DNA from: CADCWK01 sp964244115
Lineage (GTDB): Bacteria; Chloroflexota; Chloroflexia; Thermomicrobiales; UBA6265
Direction: 5' to 3'
Assembly: GCA_964244115.1 (NCBI GenBank)
Contig: CAXTHM010000042.1
Span: 1 to 33,193, forward strand
DNA length: 33,193 bases
In this document: positions 23,058 through 31,381 of the stretch, piece after piece
Position numbering within the stretch: position 1 is the stretch's first letter
Layout of the letters: each line of letters starts with the position of its first letter
Notes under the pieces: model-generated
Told to the model about the DNA's origin: nothing
The model's input: the letters and a program-made list of their open reading frames with translations, nothing else
Databases searched by the model: none
Program-made: the position numbers and the translations under genes

Positions 23058-25637
23058 GTGATACCGACAACCCTCCGGGTGGATCCGGACCCCTCCAGAC
23101 CGAGTGGCCCGGCGGTCCGGCCCTCGGGTGACGACCAGTTCCCGATCTGGTCCGCCGAGACGCTGATCGGACGTGCGGACGATCTTGCCCGACTCTCGGG
23201 GCTGATCGAGTCCGGGACTCGCCTCGTGACCGTGACGGGGCCGGGTGGGGTCGGCAAGACCCGGCTCGTGACCCACCTCGCCCGACAGATCGCCGCCGCC
23301 GAGTCGCTCCGGGTCGTCCTCGTGCCGCTCTCGGAGCTCCGACAGGTGCCGGACGTGATCCAGTCGATCGCCTCGGTGCTGGATGTCCGGGTGATCCCGT
23401 TCGATCTCGCCGGCGACCAGGTCCCGGAGGCCGTCGCCGGGGAACTGGCCCAGACGGCGACGCTGCTCGTGCTGGACAACGCCGAGCATCTCCGCGACCT
23501 GGCCGGTCTGGTCGATCACCTCCTCGCCCTGACGCCGTCCTTGCAGGTCATCGTGACGTCGCAGCGCCGCCTCGCCCTGGGCTCGGAGCGGGAGTACCCG
23601 GTCGCGCCGCTGGCGCTGCCGGAACGTGGCAAACGGACCGGAGCCCAGGGATCGTCGGCGGCGGTCGAGCTGTTCGCCCACCACGCCCACCGGGTCTGGC
23701 CCGAGTTCGACCTGACCCCGGCGATGCTCCCCGTCGTGACCGAGATCTGCCGCCAGGTCGACGGGGTGCCGCTGGCGATCGAACTGGCCGCCGCCCGGCT
23801 CCGGATCCTGAGCCCGACCCAGCTCCGCGATCGGCTCGCCGCCGGGCTCCCGGCGCTGGGCGGCGGCCCGCGGGACCTCCCCGCCCGTCAGCAGACGATC
23901 CGGAGCGCGATCGCCTGGGGGTACGACCTCCTGTCTCCGACCGAGCAGCGGCTGTTCCGCCGGCTCGCCGTCTTCATCGATGGCTTCGATCTGGCCGCCG
24001 CCGAGCAGATCTGCGCCGACCCGGACGACCAGACGACCGATGGGTCCGCCATCGCGGCCGATGCGGTCGTCGAATCGCTGACCGGTCTGGCCGATGCCAG
24101 CCTGCTGATGACCGAGACGCGGGACCACGGGGAGCGCCGCTTCCAGATGCTCGGCATCATCCGGCGGTTCGGGCTCGAGATGCTGGAGCAGAGCGGCGAG
24201 TGGGACGGGGTCCGGCGTCGTCATGCCGCCTGGTTCACTGGCCGCGGCGTGCTCGCCGAGCCGGCGCTGCTGGGCGGCGAGCAGGCCGACTGGCTCCGCT
24301 GGCTCGATGGCAACGCCGCCAACATCCGGGCGGCGGAGGAGACCGCCTTCACCGTCGGCCCGGCCGCCGATGGCGTCCGACTTGTCGGGGCGCTCTGGCG
24401 CTACTGGGACATCCGGGGGCAACTGGCCGAGGCGCGCCGGGCGATGGAGCGGGCCCTGCCGCACCTCGCCACCGTCCCGCCGGCGGACCAGGCCACCCTC
24501 ATGACCAGCCTCGGCCATGTCCTGAGCGATCTCGGCGAGTACGTCCGGGCAGAGCGGCTCTACACTGACGCCCTCGCGATCCGACGGGATGGGGATGACC
24601 CCGGCCAGGTCGCCGGCCTGCTGAACATCCTCGGCATCCTGCTCCAGACCCGCGGCGAGATGGCACGGGCCCGGACGCTCCATCAGGAGAGCCTCGCCAT
24701 CCGGACCGACCGGAGTGAGCCGCGCGGGATCGCGCTCAGCCACCTGAACCTCGGCCGCGTCGCCTATCACCTCGGCGCCTGCGAGCAGGCGGTCGGGCAC
24801 GAGGCCCAGGCGGTCGCGATCCTGGACGGGATCGGCGACCAGGATCAGATCGCCTACTCCTGCCATGCGATCGGCCTGACCGCCATCCGGATGGGCCAGA
24901 CCGAATCGGCCCGGGAGATGCTGACCCGGAGCGAGGCGCTCTTCGTCGAACTCGGCGACCGGTTCGGCGTCGCCTACGCCCGGCAGGCGCTCGGTCGCCT
25001 CGCCCTGCTCGATGGCGACCTCCCCCGCGCGGCCGACCTGATGGGTCACGCGATCGACCTGCGCCGCGACATCGGCTACGTCTGGGGCGTGATGGATTCC
25101 ATCGAGGGGATCGGAGGGCTCGCCGCTCGCGCTGGCCGGCCGGAGGTCGCGTTGCGGCTCCTGCTGGCCGCCGCACGGTTCCGGGACGTCCTCGGTGCGC
25201 CGCTCGATGAGATCGATCAGCGGCGCCACGCGGCCACGATCGCGAAGGTCCGGCGGGAACTCGGGCGCGTCCGGGCGACGGAGTCGGCCAGCCGGTCGGG
25301 CCTCATGAGCCGGGACCAGGCCGCCGACCTCGCGCTGTCGCTGACGACGGAGCTGGCTGCGGACGTGCCGGAAGCGATCGGAGCGACATCACGGGCGGCA
25401 ACGCGGCCGCTCGGCATCCCGGCTTCAGCGGCCACCGCCACGCAGTACCACCTCACGCCGCGCGAACGCGAAGTCCTCAGCCTCGTCGCCGAGGGGAAGT
25501 CCGACCGCGAGATCGCCGACGGTCTGTTCCTCAGCCGTCGGACGGTCTCCGAGCACGTCCGCCACATCCTCGGCAAGCTCGAGACCCCGACCCGGACCGC
25601 CGCGACCGCCCTCGCCCTCCGCGCCGGCCTGATCTAG
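23058..25637 (+). CDS. Large NB-ARC/TPR/LuxR transcriptional regulator
   Basis: An 859-residue signal-integrating regulator. Walker A GPGGVGKT is at 61-68 and Walker B LLVLDNAEH ends near 144, followed by a VTSQRRL sensor-like motif and GVPLAIELAAARL, as in the NB-ARC/STAND ATPases. A helical repeat (TPR-like) region spans about 390-730 with repeated LGxxLxxLGxxxxAxxL patterns. The C-terminal LuxR helix-turn-helix is at about 798-855 (LTPREREVLSLVAEGKSDREIA). Such proteins bind a ligand or partner through the TPR part and activate transcription. The GTG at 23058 has only a weak ribosome site. Targets are unknown; treZ just upstream on the same strand is a candidate neighbour but not necessarily a target. 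Confidence 0.9.
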   Translation: MIPTTLRVDPDPSRPSGPAVRPSGDDQFPIWSAETLIGRADDLARLSGLIESGTRLVTVTGPGGVGKTRLVTHLARQIAAAESLRVVLVPLSELRQVPDVIQSIASVLDVRVIPFDLAGDQVPEAVAGELAQTATLLVLDNAEHLRDLAGLVDHLLALTPSLQVIVTSQRRLALGSEREYPVAPLALPERGKRTGAQGSSAAVELFAHHAHRVWPEFDLTPAMLPVVTEICRQVDGVPLAIELAAARLRILSPTQLRDRLAAGLPALGGGPRDLPARQQTIRSAIAWGYDLLSPTEQRLFRRLAVFIDGFDLAAAEQICADPDDQTTDGSAIAADAVVESLTGLADASLLMTETRDHGERRFQMLGIIRRFGLEMLEQSGEWDGVRRRHAAWFTGRGVLAEPALLGGEQADWLRWLDGNAANIRAAEETAFTVGPAADGVRLVGALWRYWDIRGQLAEARRAMERALPHLATVPPADQATLMTSLGHVLSDLGEYVRAERLYTDALAIRRDGDDPGQVAGLLNILGILLQTRGEMARARTLHQESLAIRTDRSEPRGIALSHLNLGRVAYHLGACEQAVGHEAQAVAILDGIGDQDQIAYSCHAIGLTAIRMGQTESAREMLTRSEALFVELGDRFGVAYARQALGRLALLDGDLPRAADLMGHAIDLRRDIGYVWGVMDSIEGIGGLAARAGRPEVALRLLLAAARFRDVLGAPLDEIDQRRHAATIAKVRRELGRVRATESASRSGLMSRDQAADLALSLTTELAADVPEAIGATSRAATRPLGIPASAATATQYHLTPREREVLSLVAEGKSDREIADGLFLSRRTVSEHVRHILGKLETPTRTAATALALRAGLI

Positions 25638-25704
25638 CTGCTGGCGGAGCATCACCGGTCTGATACGGAATCCGGGTAAACGGTTGTTGGACCCGTGCCC
25701 CCTC

Positions 25705-26071
25705 GGTGGCGGAGTAGACCTCTCCGCCCAGCAGAGCGAGACCCCGCTCCGGCTCACCTGTTCGCTCACCCGCTGACGCGGCTCTCGCTGCGCTGCGGCT
25801 CCGCAGGTGCCCGGAGAGGGGAGCCGAATCGCTCCATGGAGGTGAGGGACCGGCAGACGCTGGCGTAACAACGAGGTCCTTGCTGCGTCTCAAGGAGTGG
25901 TGGACGTGACGATCGACAACGCACCCGTCTCGCCTGGTGCGGCGCAAGGTATTGAAGCAGGAATCACCCGCTGCTCCTCTCTGCGGACACCTGCGGAGCC
26001 GCAGCCGCTTCAGCGGGTGAGCGAAGTAGGTGAGCCGGAGAGGGGCCGGGGGAGAAGTCTGCTCCGCCGCC
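25705..26071. repeat. Large imperfect inverted repeat filling a gene-free gap
   Basis: The 497-base gap 25638-26134 contains two arms of about 100-117 bases, 25705-25821 and 25972-26071, in opposite orientation. Shared blocks include CACCTGCGGAGCCGCAG and CAGCGGGTGAGCGAA. Arm 1 lies toward the LuxR-type gene; the intervening 150 bases hold no convincing gene. The same family recurs at 31183-31314. It could be two separate insertions in opposite orientation or one foldback element. Confidence 0.75.
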
Positions 26072-26134
26072 ATACGATTCAGTAAAACCACTCGATGAGG
26101 CGATCGAGTTCGATCAAGAGGCGAGGGGGTAGGT

Positions 26135-26761
26135 ATGACGAGACCCGAACACGGCGAGAGGCCCAGGGTGCCCGGGTCGCCCCGCATCCTCGGTCTGGTA
26201 GCGGCCGTTCTCGGCTGGTCGATCGTGTTCGTCGGCGCCGTGATCGCCGTAACGGCAGTCGGTGCCCGGACGGTCCGGCAGTACGGCGAGCCGGGCCAGT
26301 GGGGCGCGACGATCGCGACGGACGGGATTCGCTGGTTCCAGGGGGTGACGCTGCTCTGCGTGCTGGGTACCGGGATGGTGCTGATCGCCGCCGCTCTAGC
26401 GGACCTGCCCCGCTGGTGGCTTCTGCCGCTGCCGATCGCCGGCTTGCTCTTCGTCGCCGGAAACACATCGAACTGGAAGCGTGACCTGCTCGACGAGGGG
26501 GCCGGGCCGCGGTCGTATCCGGCGGAGATCCCGGTCCGGGCGTCGGACGGTGGCCCAACACTGGACGCGATGGGACGCCCTCTGCATTTCGAGACGGTCA
26601 CCCGGAGCTACGAGATCAACATTCCGGAGGGGCTGGACGTCATGATCGTAGGCAGCGTCATCGTCGCCGGTCTGATCGCCCTGCTCATGGTCCTGTGGCT
26701 GATCGAACACGTTTCCCGGCGGCGCGAACGTCGGATCCGGCCGATGGTCGGCACCGTGTGA
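26135..26761 (+). CDS. Membrane protein of unknown function (four predicted helices)
   Basis: A 208-residue protein with no family that I recognise. Predicted membrane segments are about 18-43, 67-89, 94-110 and 168-190; the last two are separated by a soluble loop of about 55 residues that contains NWKRDLLDEGAGP. The C-terminus is short and basic (RRRERRIRP), suggesting a cytoplasmic tail. The ATG at 26135 is preceded by a purine-rich GAGGGGG sequence. It ends 33 bases before the convergent MerR-type regulator. It may be a DUF-type integral membrane protein. Confidence 0.75.
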   Translation: MTRPEHGERPRVPGSPRILGLVAAVLGWSIVFVGAVIAVTAVGARTVRQYGEPGQWGATIATDGIRWFQGVTLLCVLGTGMVLIAAALADLPRWWLLPLPIAGLLFVAGNTSNWKRDLLDEGAGPRSYPAEIPVRASDGGPTLDAMGRPLHFETVTRSYEINIPEGLDVMIVGSVIVAGLIALLMVLWLIEHVSRRRERRIRPMVGTV

Positions 26762-26794
26762 TCGCACCGATACCAGATCCGGGACAACCGATCG

Positions 26795-27568
26795 TCAGGC
26801 CGGTGAGCGATAGGCGAGGCAGTGCTCGTGGCTGCGGACGGTCGCGACGAGCACCTCGTCGAGGAACTGGCCGAGTTCGACGTGGACCCGGACCGCCCGC
26901 TTGGCTGCCAGTGCCTCATCGTCGGTCAGACCGATGATGGATCGGATGACGGGGACGCGGAAGTACAGGAACGCCTCGACCGATTCGGCGACGTTGAGCC
27001 CGGCGGAGGCGCTGACCCGGCCGTAGTGCTCGCCGATCTGGCGGGCCTCGCCGACCGCGGCGGCGCGCTCCGCCGAGCCGGCCGGGGTCGTCACGAACCG
27101 ACCGGCGAGGTCGACCAGCCGGCGACCGTAGCGGCGTAGATCCTCCAGCATCGAGGGGGAGTAGGCGCGGTACCAGCGCCGGTCGCGGGCCGAGACGAAC
27201 TGCTCGTCCTCGTAACCGGCGATCGCCGGCTCCGGGAGGGTCTGCCGGCCAAGCCGCGGGCGGGACTGCCGCCGGGGACCGTCGCCGATCAGGGCGCGCA
27301 GGGTCTCCTCGCTGTAGCGTCGGTGGCCGCCCGGCGTCCGGAAGACGGGCACCTTGCCGGAGTCGCTCCAGCGCCTCAGGGTCGATTGATCGACCCCGAG
27401 CAGCTTGCAGGCAGCGTTGATCGTCATCCAGCGACCCTGTTCGGGCGGCTGATCGAGGGGCATCTCATCCGGCTGGCCGGCGTCGCGGGCAATGTCCGGT
27501 CGCGGGTCGCCCGTCGCGACAAGGCCGATGGGGTGAGGAAGAGGACGTCCTAGCGAGTGGGTCGTCAT
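26795..27568 (-). CDS. MerR-type DNA-binding protein with an RsbRD-like C-terminal domain
   Basis: A 257-residue regulator. Residues about 48-94 form a MerR/BldC-type winged helix (MTINAACKLLGVDQSTLRRW, TPGGHRRYSEETL). The C-terminal 130 residues are all-helical (SPSMLEDLRRYGRRLVDLA, VEAFLYFRVPVIRSIIGL) and resemble the N-terminal domain of RsbRD-type stress co-antagonists, which would act as a sensor; this second assignment is tentative. The ATG at 27568 has GGGAGGG about five bases upstream; the open frame beyond it is not supported. It stands alone between a membrane protein and dnaA, with its own promoter candidate. Confidence 0.82.
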   Translation of the reverse strand: MTTHSLGRPLPHPIGLVATGDPRPDIARDAGQPDEMPLDQPPEQGRWMTINAACKLLGVDQSTLRRWSDSGKVPVFRTPGGHRRYSEETLRALIGDGPRRQSRPRLGRQTLPEPAIAGYEDEQFVSARDRRWYRAYSPSMLEDLRRYGRRLVDLAGRFVTTPAGSAERAAAVGEARQIGEHYGRVSASAGLNVAESVEAFLYFRVPVIRSIIGLTDDEALAAKRAVRVHVELGQFLDEVLVATVRSHEHCLAYRSPA

Positions 27569-27680
27569 CGTACCCTCCCAGGTTGTGCGCGAACCGTACA
27601 GCAGCGTGCGGCGACGGGCGGGAGATCGGCGGCCCGAGTGGGCTCGACCAGCGAACGTGTGCAATTCGCCCTATCTGGAC

Positions 27681-27708
27681 AGTGTACCGGCCGGCGGGAA
27701 CTTGTCAA
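27681..27708 (-). promoter_or_regulatory. Candidate promoter of the MerR-type regulator
   Basis: A perfect TTGACA (27708-27703) is followed after 16 bases by TACACT (27686-27681). The leader to the ATG at 27568 would be about 105 bases. The remaining gap to dnaA (27709-27853) has a small GTCAC/GTGAC hairpin and no gene. Confidence 0.55.
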
Positions 27709-27853
27709 ACCCGCTCATCGTCGTGCGCTCAGGCGATGACCATTAGAGACCCGTCCAGCGGGGTCACCATGTGACGGATTCAATGAGGTGAAAACGAGGA
27801 GAACCGGATCGACCGAGTGATGAGATGATCGTTGGATAGTCGTATTCGGACGG

Positions 27854-29407
27854 TTACTTCCCGGCGGTGAACAGCAGCTCCCGGATGGACATGAGCTGCG
27901 AGCGCAGGCCGCTGTCCGAGGCGAGGTCGGACTCGATCTTCGTGATGCCGGACATGATCGTCGTGTGGTCGCGGCCGCCGAGGACCTGGCCGATCTCGAC
28001 CAGGGTGGCCGAGGTCTCGTTCCGGATCAGGTACATCGCGACCTGCCGCGGCCGGACGATGTCCTTGGTGCGCGACTTCCCCTGCATGGCGCTCAGCGAG
28101 ACGGAGTAGTGGCCGGCGACGATCTCGACGATCGAGCCGGGATTGAGCTTGCGCCGCCGGCTGACCATCGCCGTGTCGGTCAGCGATTCCATCGCCAGGT
28201 TCAGTGAGACCGGCCGGTTGGTCAGCTCGGCCCGGGCGACGATCGTGTTGAGCGCCCCTTCGAGTTCCCGCGTGTTGGACTGGTCCTTGCCGGCGATGTA
28301 CTCGGCGACGTCGTCCGGGACGGCGATGCCCATCTCCTCGCTCTTGGCCCGCAGGATCGCCATCCGCATCTCGTAGTCCGGCGCCTGGACGTCGGCGATC
28401 AGCCCGCCCTCGAACCGGGAGCGGAGCCGCTCCTCCAGCCCGCCGATCGACTTGGGCGGCTTGTCGGAGGTGATGATGACCTGCTTGCCGCCCTCCCGCA
28501 GCGCGTTGAAGGTATGGAAGAACTCCTCCATCGTCGCCTCCTTGCCGGCGATGAACTGGATGTCGTCAATCATCAGGATGTCGATCAGCCGGTACCGGTT
28601 GCGGAAGTCCTCCATGTCGCCGGTCCGGTTGCGCAGGACGTTGATCAGGTCGTTGGTGAACTTCTCCGAGGAGACGTACCGGATGACGAGGTCCGGGTTG
28701 GCGGCCAGCGCCTTGAACCCGATCGACTGGATCAGGTGCGTCTTGCCCAGCCCGACGCCACCGTAGACGTAGAACGGGTTGTACTTCTGACCCGGTCGGT
28801 CGGCGACGGCCAGCGAGGCGGCGTGGGCGAAGCGGTTGGAGCCCCCGACGACGTACGTGTCGTAGGTGTAGCGCGGGTTGAGCCCGTGGGTCGGCGCGGC
28901 CGAGAGCGACGCCTGGTGCCGCTGCGGCGGGCGGTCGGCGACGGTCGGGAGTTCCGGGGCCGGGCGGGGACGGGTGTCCGCTGCCCGCCCCGATCGGGCC
29001 GGCACGCGGCGTGGCGCCGGCGGGGTGCCGCGGGAGGCCGCCCGTGGCGCCGGGTCGGTCGGATCCCCCTCAGCTCCGGGGTCCGGTGAGGTGACCGAGT
29101 CGCCGCTCTCACCGGGCGACTCCGCGCTGTTCTGGCCGCGGAGCTGGGCCTCGATGCTGGAGGTCATGACGATGAACTTCGCACTGACCGGGTGGCCGAC
29201 GAAGTCCGACAGCGCCTTCTCGACCTCCCTGGCGTAGCGCTGCTGGAGGGTATTGGCGGTGACGGTGTTGGAGGCCGCGATCGTCGCGACATCGTCGTCG
29301 AGGGACACCAGGGCGGTGGCGCTCAGGTAGTTCCGGAAGACGTTGGCGCTCAGCCGGCTGTTCTTAAGATCGCCGAGGACGGCTTGCCAGAGTTGCGGCG
29401 CCTGCAT
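27854..29407 (-). CDS. dnaA: Chromosomal replication initiator DnaA
   Basis: A 517-residue DnaA, which binds DnaA boxes, melts the origin and loads the helicase. Domain I is about 1-85, a proline- and arginine-rich linker (domain II) about 90-170, and the AAA+ domain has Walker A GGVGLGKT (216-223), Walker B ILMIDD (277-282) and YVSSEKFTNDLINVLR. The C-terminal DNA-binding domain ends with VGGRDHTTIMSGITKI. The ATG at 29407 is chosen because the conserved N-terminal start MQAPQLWQAVLGDL fits; the frame extends 34 codons further but into the promoter. Neighbours are a MerR-type gene and DoxX; dnaN, rpmH and rnpA, which often accompany dnaA, are absent. Confidence 0.97.
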   Translation of the reverse strand: MQAPQLWQAVLGDLKNSRLSANVFRNYLSATALVSLDDDVATIAASNTVTANTLQQRYAREVEKALSDFVGHPVSAKFIVMTSSIEAQLRGQNSAESPGESGDSVTSPDPGAEGDPTDPAPRAASRGTPPAPRRVPARSGRAADTRPRPAPELPTVADRPPQRHQASLSAAPTHGLNPRYTYDTYVVGGSNRFAHAASLAVADRPGQKYNPFYVYGGVGLGKTHLIQSIGFKALAANPDLVIRYVSSEKFTNDLINVLRNRTGDMEDFRNRYRLIDILMIDDIQFIAGKEATMEEFFHTFNALREGGKQVIITSDKPPKSIGGLEERLRSRFEGGLIADVQAPDYEMRMAILRAKSEEMGIAVPDDVAEYIAGKDQSNTRELEGALNTIVARAELTNRPVSLNLAMESLTDTAMVSRRRKLNPGSIVEIVAGHYSVSLSAMQGKSRTKDIVRPRQVAMYLIRNETSATLVEIGQVLGGRDHTTIMSGITKIESDLASDSGLRSQLMSIRELLFTAGK

Positions 29408-29450
29408 GGGATGATCACTCCGGCGTGGTGTACGGACACACGTTCGGAGC

Positions 29451-29479
29451 ACTGTAGCATCCACCGAAAATGTGGACAA
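29451..29479 (-). promoter_or_regulatory. dnaA promoter with overlapping DnaA box
   Basis: Reading leftward, TTGTCC (29479-29474) and TACAGT (29456-29451) are separated by exactly 17 bases, with a start about 40 bases before the ATG. The -35 lies inside TTGTCCACA (29479-29471), the DnaA box form seen in high-GC bacteria, so DnaA could repress its own gene. Only one box was seen, so this is not itself an obvious origin. Confidence 0.6.
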
Positions 29480-29601
29480 CTCGCCGGACCGTGACGAGGT
29501 CGATCCCACGACGATCGGCTCTCGTCACCTGATCCCCGCCCAATCCCAGCTCAGCGCGACGAGTCATCCGGTGAACTCGCGACTATCGGTCGCGAATGCG
29601 G

Positions 29602-30117
29602 TCACGGACGCACGGATATCGGGCGTGACGTCGTCCCCTTCGTCGGACCGCCGGCGGAGAACGGGCTCGGGTTGCCGCTGCCTCGGGCCCGTCGGCGGAT
29701 CGGGAACCGGTTGTCGAGCGCGAAGAGCCCCGGCCCGGTCGCGACGAGCGCCAGCGATGCCATAGCCAGGACCAGCACGTACTCGAAACCGCCTGTCTGG
29801 CTGTAGAAGCCGTTCTCCAGATGGACCGTGATGGCCGCGACGACCGAGACGCCGGCGAAGAGGAGCGCCAGGACCCGGCTGAACAGTCCGCTGATCAGCA
29901 GGACGCCGCCGACGAGTTCCAGGATGGGGATCACAGCGCCCATCATACCGGGGTAGGGGATACCGAGACCGGCGAAATCGTCCTGCGTCGCGGCGATCCC
30001 GACGTCGAAGACCTTCTGGTACCCATGCATGAAGAAGACGAGGCCGATCACCGTCCGCAGGAGCGTCAGGCCCAGTGGGGCGAACGCGGGGAGGGCTGAT
30101 CGTGGGTGACGGTTCAT
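29602..30117 (-). CDS. DoxX-family membrane protein
   Basis: A 171-residue DoxX/TQO_DoxD-type integral membrane protein with four helices, roughly 15-38, 55-80, 85-105 and 115-135. It opens with TLLRTVIGLVFFMHGYQKVFD and has PILELVGGVLLISGLFSR. DoxX proteins take part in respiratory-chain or thiol-redox functions, but the exact role here is unknown. The C-terminal tail is basic and low complexity. The ATG at 30117 has AGGAG eight bases upstream. It is followed by the dnaA control region on the same strand and preceded by a ModB-like permease, without an evident functional link. Confidence 0.88.
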   Translation of the reverse strand: MNRHPRSALPAFAPLGLTLLRTVIGLVFFMHGYQKVFDVGIAATQDDFAGLGIPYPGMMGAVIPILELVGGVLLISGLFSRVLALLFAGVSVVAAITVHLENGFYSQTGGFEYVLVLAMASLALVATGPGLFALDNRFPIRRRARGSGNPSPFSAGGPTKGTTSRPISVRP

Positions 30118-30269
30118 CGGTGATGCTCCTGGCTGGACGATCCCGAACGGATCGTCGACGGGACGGTCGGCGAAGGCACATCGCCCCAACCGCCCTCCCG
30201 TTCTACCCGAGGGCGCATATGGTCTTCGTATGCGGTTGCCGGTCCGCCCACCGATCGGTCCGGGATCGC

Positions 30270-31130
30270 CTAGAACGAGCGGTCCCGGCTGACGAGGCGG
30301 GAGACGAGCAGGATGGCGACCGAGGTGACGAGCAGGATGATCGCGAGCAGGAGCGCGGCCGGCAGGTCGCCGGAGCCGTACTCGCCGTAGATCGCCAGCG
30401 GCATCGTCTGGGTCGTCCCGGGGAGGTTGCCGGCGAACATGATCGTCGCGCCGAATTCGCCCAGCGCCCGGGCCCAGGCGAGGACCGCCCCGGCCGCCAG
30501 CCCCGGCCGGGCCAGCGGGAGCGTGATCGTCCGGAAGACGACTCCCGGCGGGGCGCCGAGGTCGGCCGCCGCCGCTTCGAGGTCGGCCTCTATCCGGTTG
30601 AAGCCGCTCCGGGCCGCCCGGATGTAGAAGGGCGCCGCGACGAAGATCTGGGCGATCACCACCGCGACGGCGGTGAACGGGATCGTGATCCCCCAGTCGG
30701 CCAGCGTCCCGCCGAGGACGCCGCGCCGCCCGAACGCCATCAGCAGGGCGATCCCGGCGACGGCCGGCGGCAGCACGATCGGCAGATCGACGAGGGTGTC
30801 GACCAGCCAGCGGCCGGGGAACGGCCGCCGGGCGAGGACGTAGGCCAGCGGCGTGCCGAAGACGACGATGACGAGCATCGCGACCGCCGTCGTCACGATG
30901 CTCAACGTCAGCGCCTGCCGGAAGGTACTGAGCGTGTCGGACGTGACGTCCGGACCGTACTGCGCCGTCCGCCAGACCAGCGCGGCCAGCGGCACGACGA
31001 TGAACAGCGTCAGGATCAGCGCCAGCGGCCAGATCGCGAACTCGAACCCCGTCGCCCGTCGCCAGTCGGTGGCGGGCGGCGGCTTCCGGGGCGTTGGCTC
31101 GATCGTTTCGATCTGAGCCTCAGTCACCAT
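30270..31130 (-). CDS. modB: Molybdate ABC transporter permease (ModB-like)
   Basis: A 286-residue permease of the molybdate/sulfate type. The first helix is about 31-52; the conserved LPIVLPPAVAGIALL is at 116-130, the EAA loop at about 184-206 (EAAAADLGAP), and the family-typical EFGATIMFAGNLPGTTQTMPLAIY at 225-248. Molybdate or tungstate import is expected. It stands alone: no modA binding-protein or modC ATPase gene is next to it, so these would have to be encoded elsewhere. The ribosome site before the ATG at 31130 is poor; a GTG at 31127 is an alternative. The symbol reflects the family, not tested specificity. Confidence 0.88.
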   Translation of the reverse strand: MVTEAQIETIEPTPRKPPPATDWRRATGFEFAIWPLALILTLFIVVPLAALVWRTAQYGPDVTSDTLSTFRQALTLSIVTTAVAMLVIVVFGTPLAYVLARRPFPGRWLVDTLVDLPIVLPPAVAGIALLMAFGRRGVLGGTLADWGITIPFTAVAVVIAQIFVAAPFYIRAARSGFNRIEADLEAAAADLGAPPGVVFRTITLPLARPGLAAGAVLAWARALGEFGATIMFAGNLPGTTQTMPLAIYGEYGSGDLPAALLLAIILLVTSVAILLVSRLVSRDRSF

Positions 31131-31182
31131 GGGCGTCGCGGGACGAGGTTGCCGGTCGGCTGGCTGCTGGCGATGCGCTCGG

Positions 31183-31314
31183 GTGGCAAAGCAGACCCCT
31201 CCCCCAGCCCCTCCCCGGCTCGTTTCGCGCTGCGGCGCTCACACCCGGAGAGGGGAGCAGACCTGAGCCGGGGAGGGGTTCTCGCTTCGCTGGGGGAGGG
31301 GGCTGCTCCGCCAC
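31183..31314. repeat. Long foldback repeat upstream of modB
   Basis: Left arm 31183-31221 and right arm 31265-31314 are largely complementary (shared blocks CCCCTCCCCCAGC and CCCCTCCCCGGCTC) around a 43-base loop. The right arm is close in sequence to the arms of the large repeat at 25705-26071. The 251-base gap 31131-31381 holds this element and the hairpin at 31338-31381 and no gene. Confidence 0.7.
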
Positions 31315-31337
31315 CCGAGCCTTCGATGTCCAGCATG

Positions 31338-31381
31338 AAGCCCCCCTCCATCCGCAGATGGGGTGGGGGTGGGGTGGGGTC
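31338..31381 (-). terminator. Repeat-type hairpin after the SnoaL-like gene
   Basis: Just after the TAG of the SnoaL-like gene, CCCCACCCCATC pairs with GATGGAGGGGGG and is followed by CTTC. It resembles the terminators at 12514-13865 in stem sequence and placement, with a poorer T tract. Confidence 0.55.

Noticed and set aside
22614..25229. 871-codon open frame antisense to the LuxR-type regulator
   Set aside because: Composition is rich in Arg, Gly, Asp and Pro without any recognisable motif, typical of a shadow frame in high-GC DNA. The sense frame has clear Walker and HTH motifs.
25897..26085. 62-codon open frame within the repeat region
   Set aside because: It runs into the inverted-repeat arm and shows no protein-like pattern.
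27709..27853. Replication origin downstream of dnaA
   Set aside because: No DnaA-box cluster or AT-rich unwinding stretch was seen; only a small GTCAC/GTGAC hairpin.
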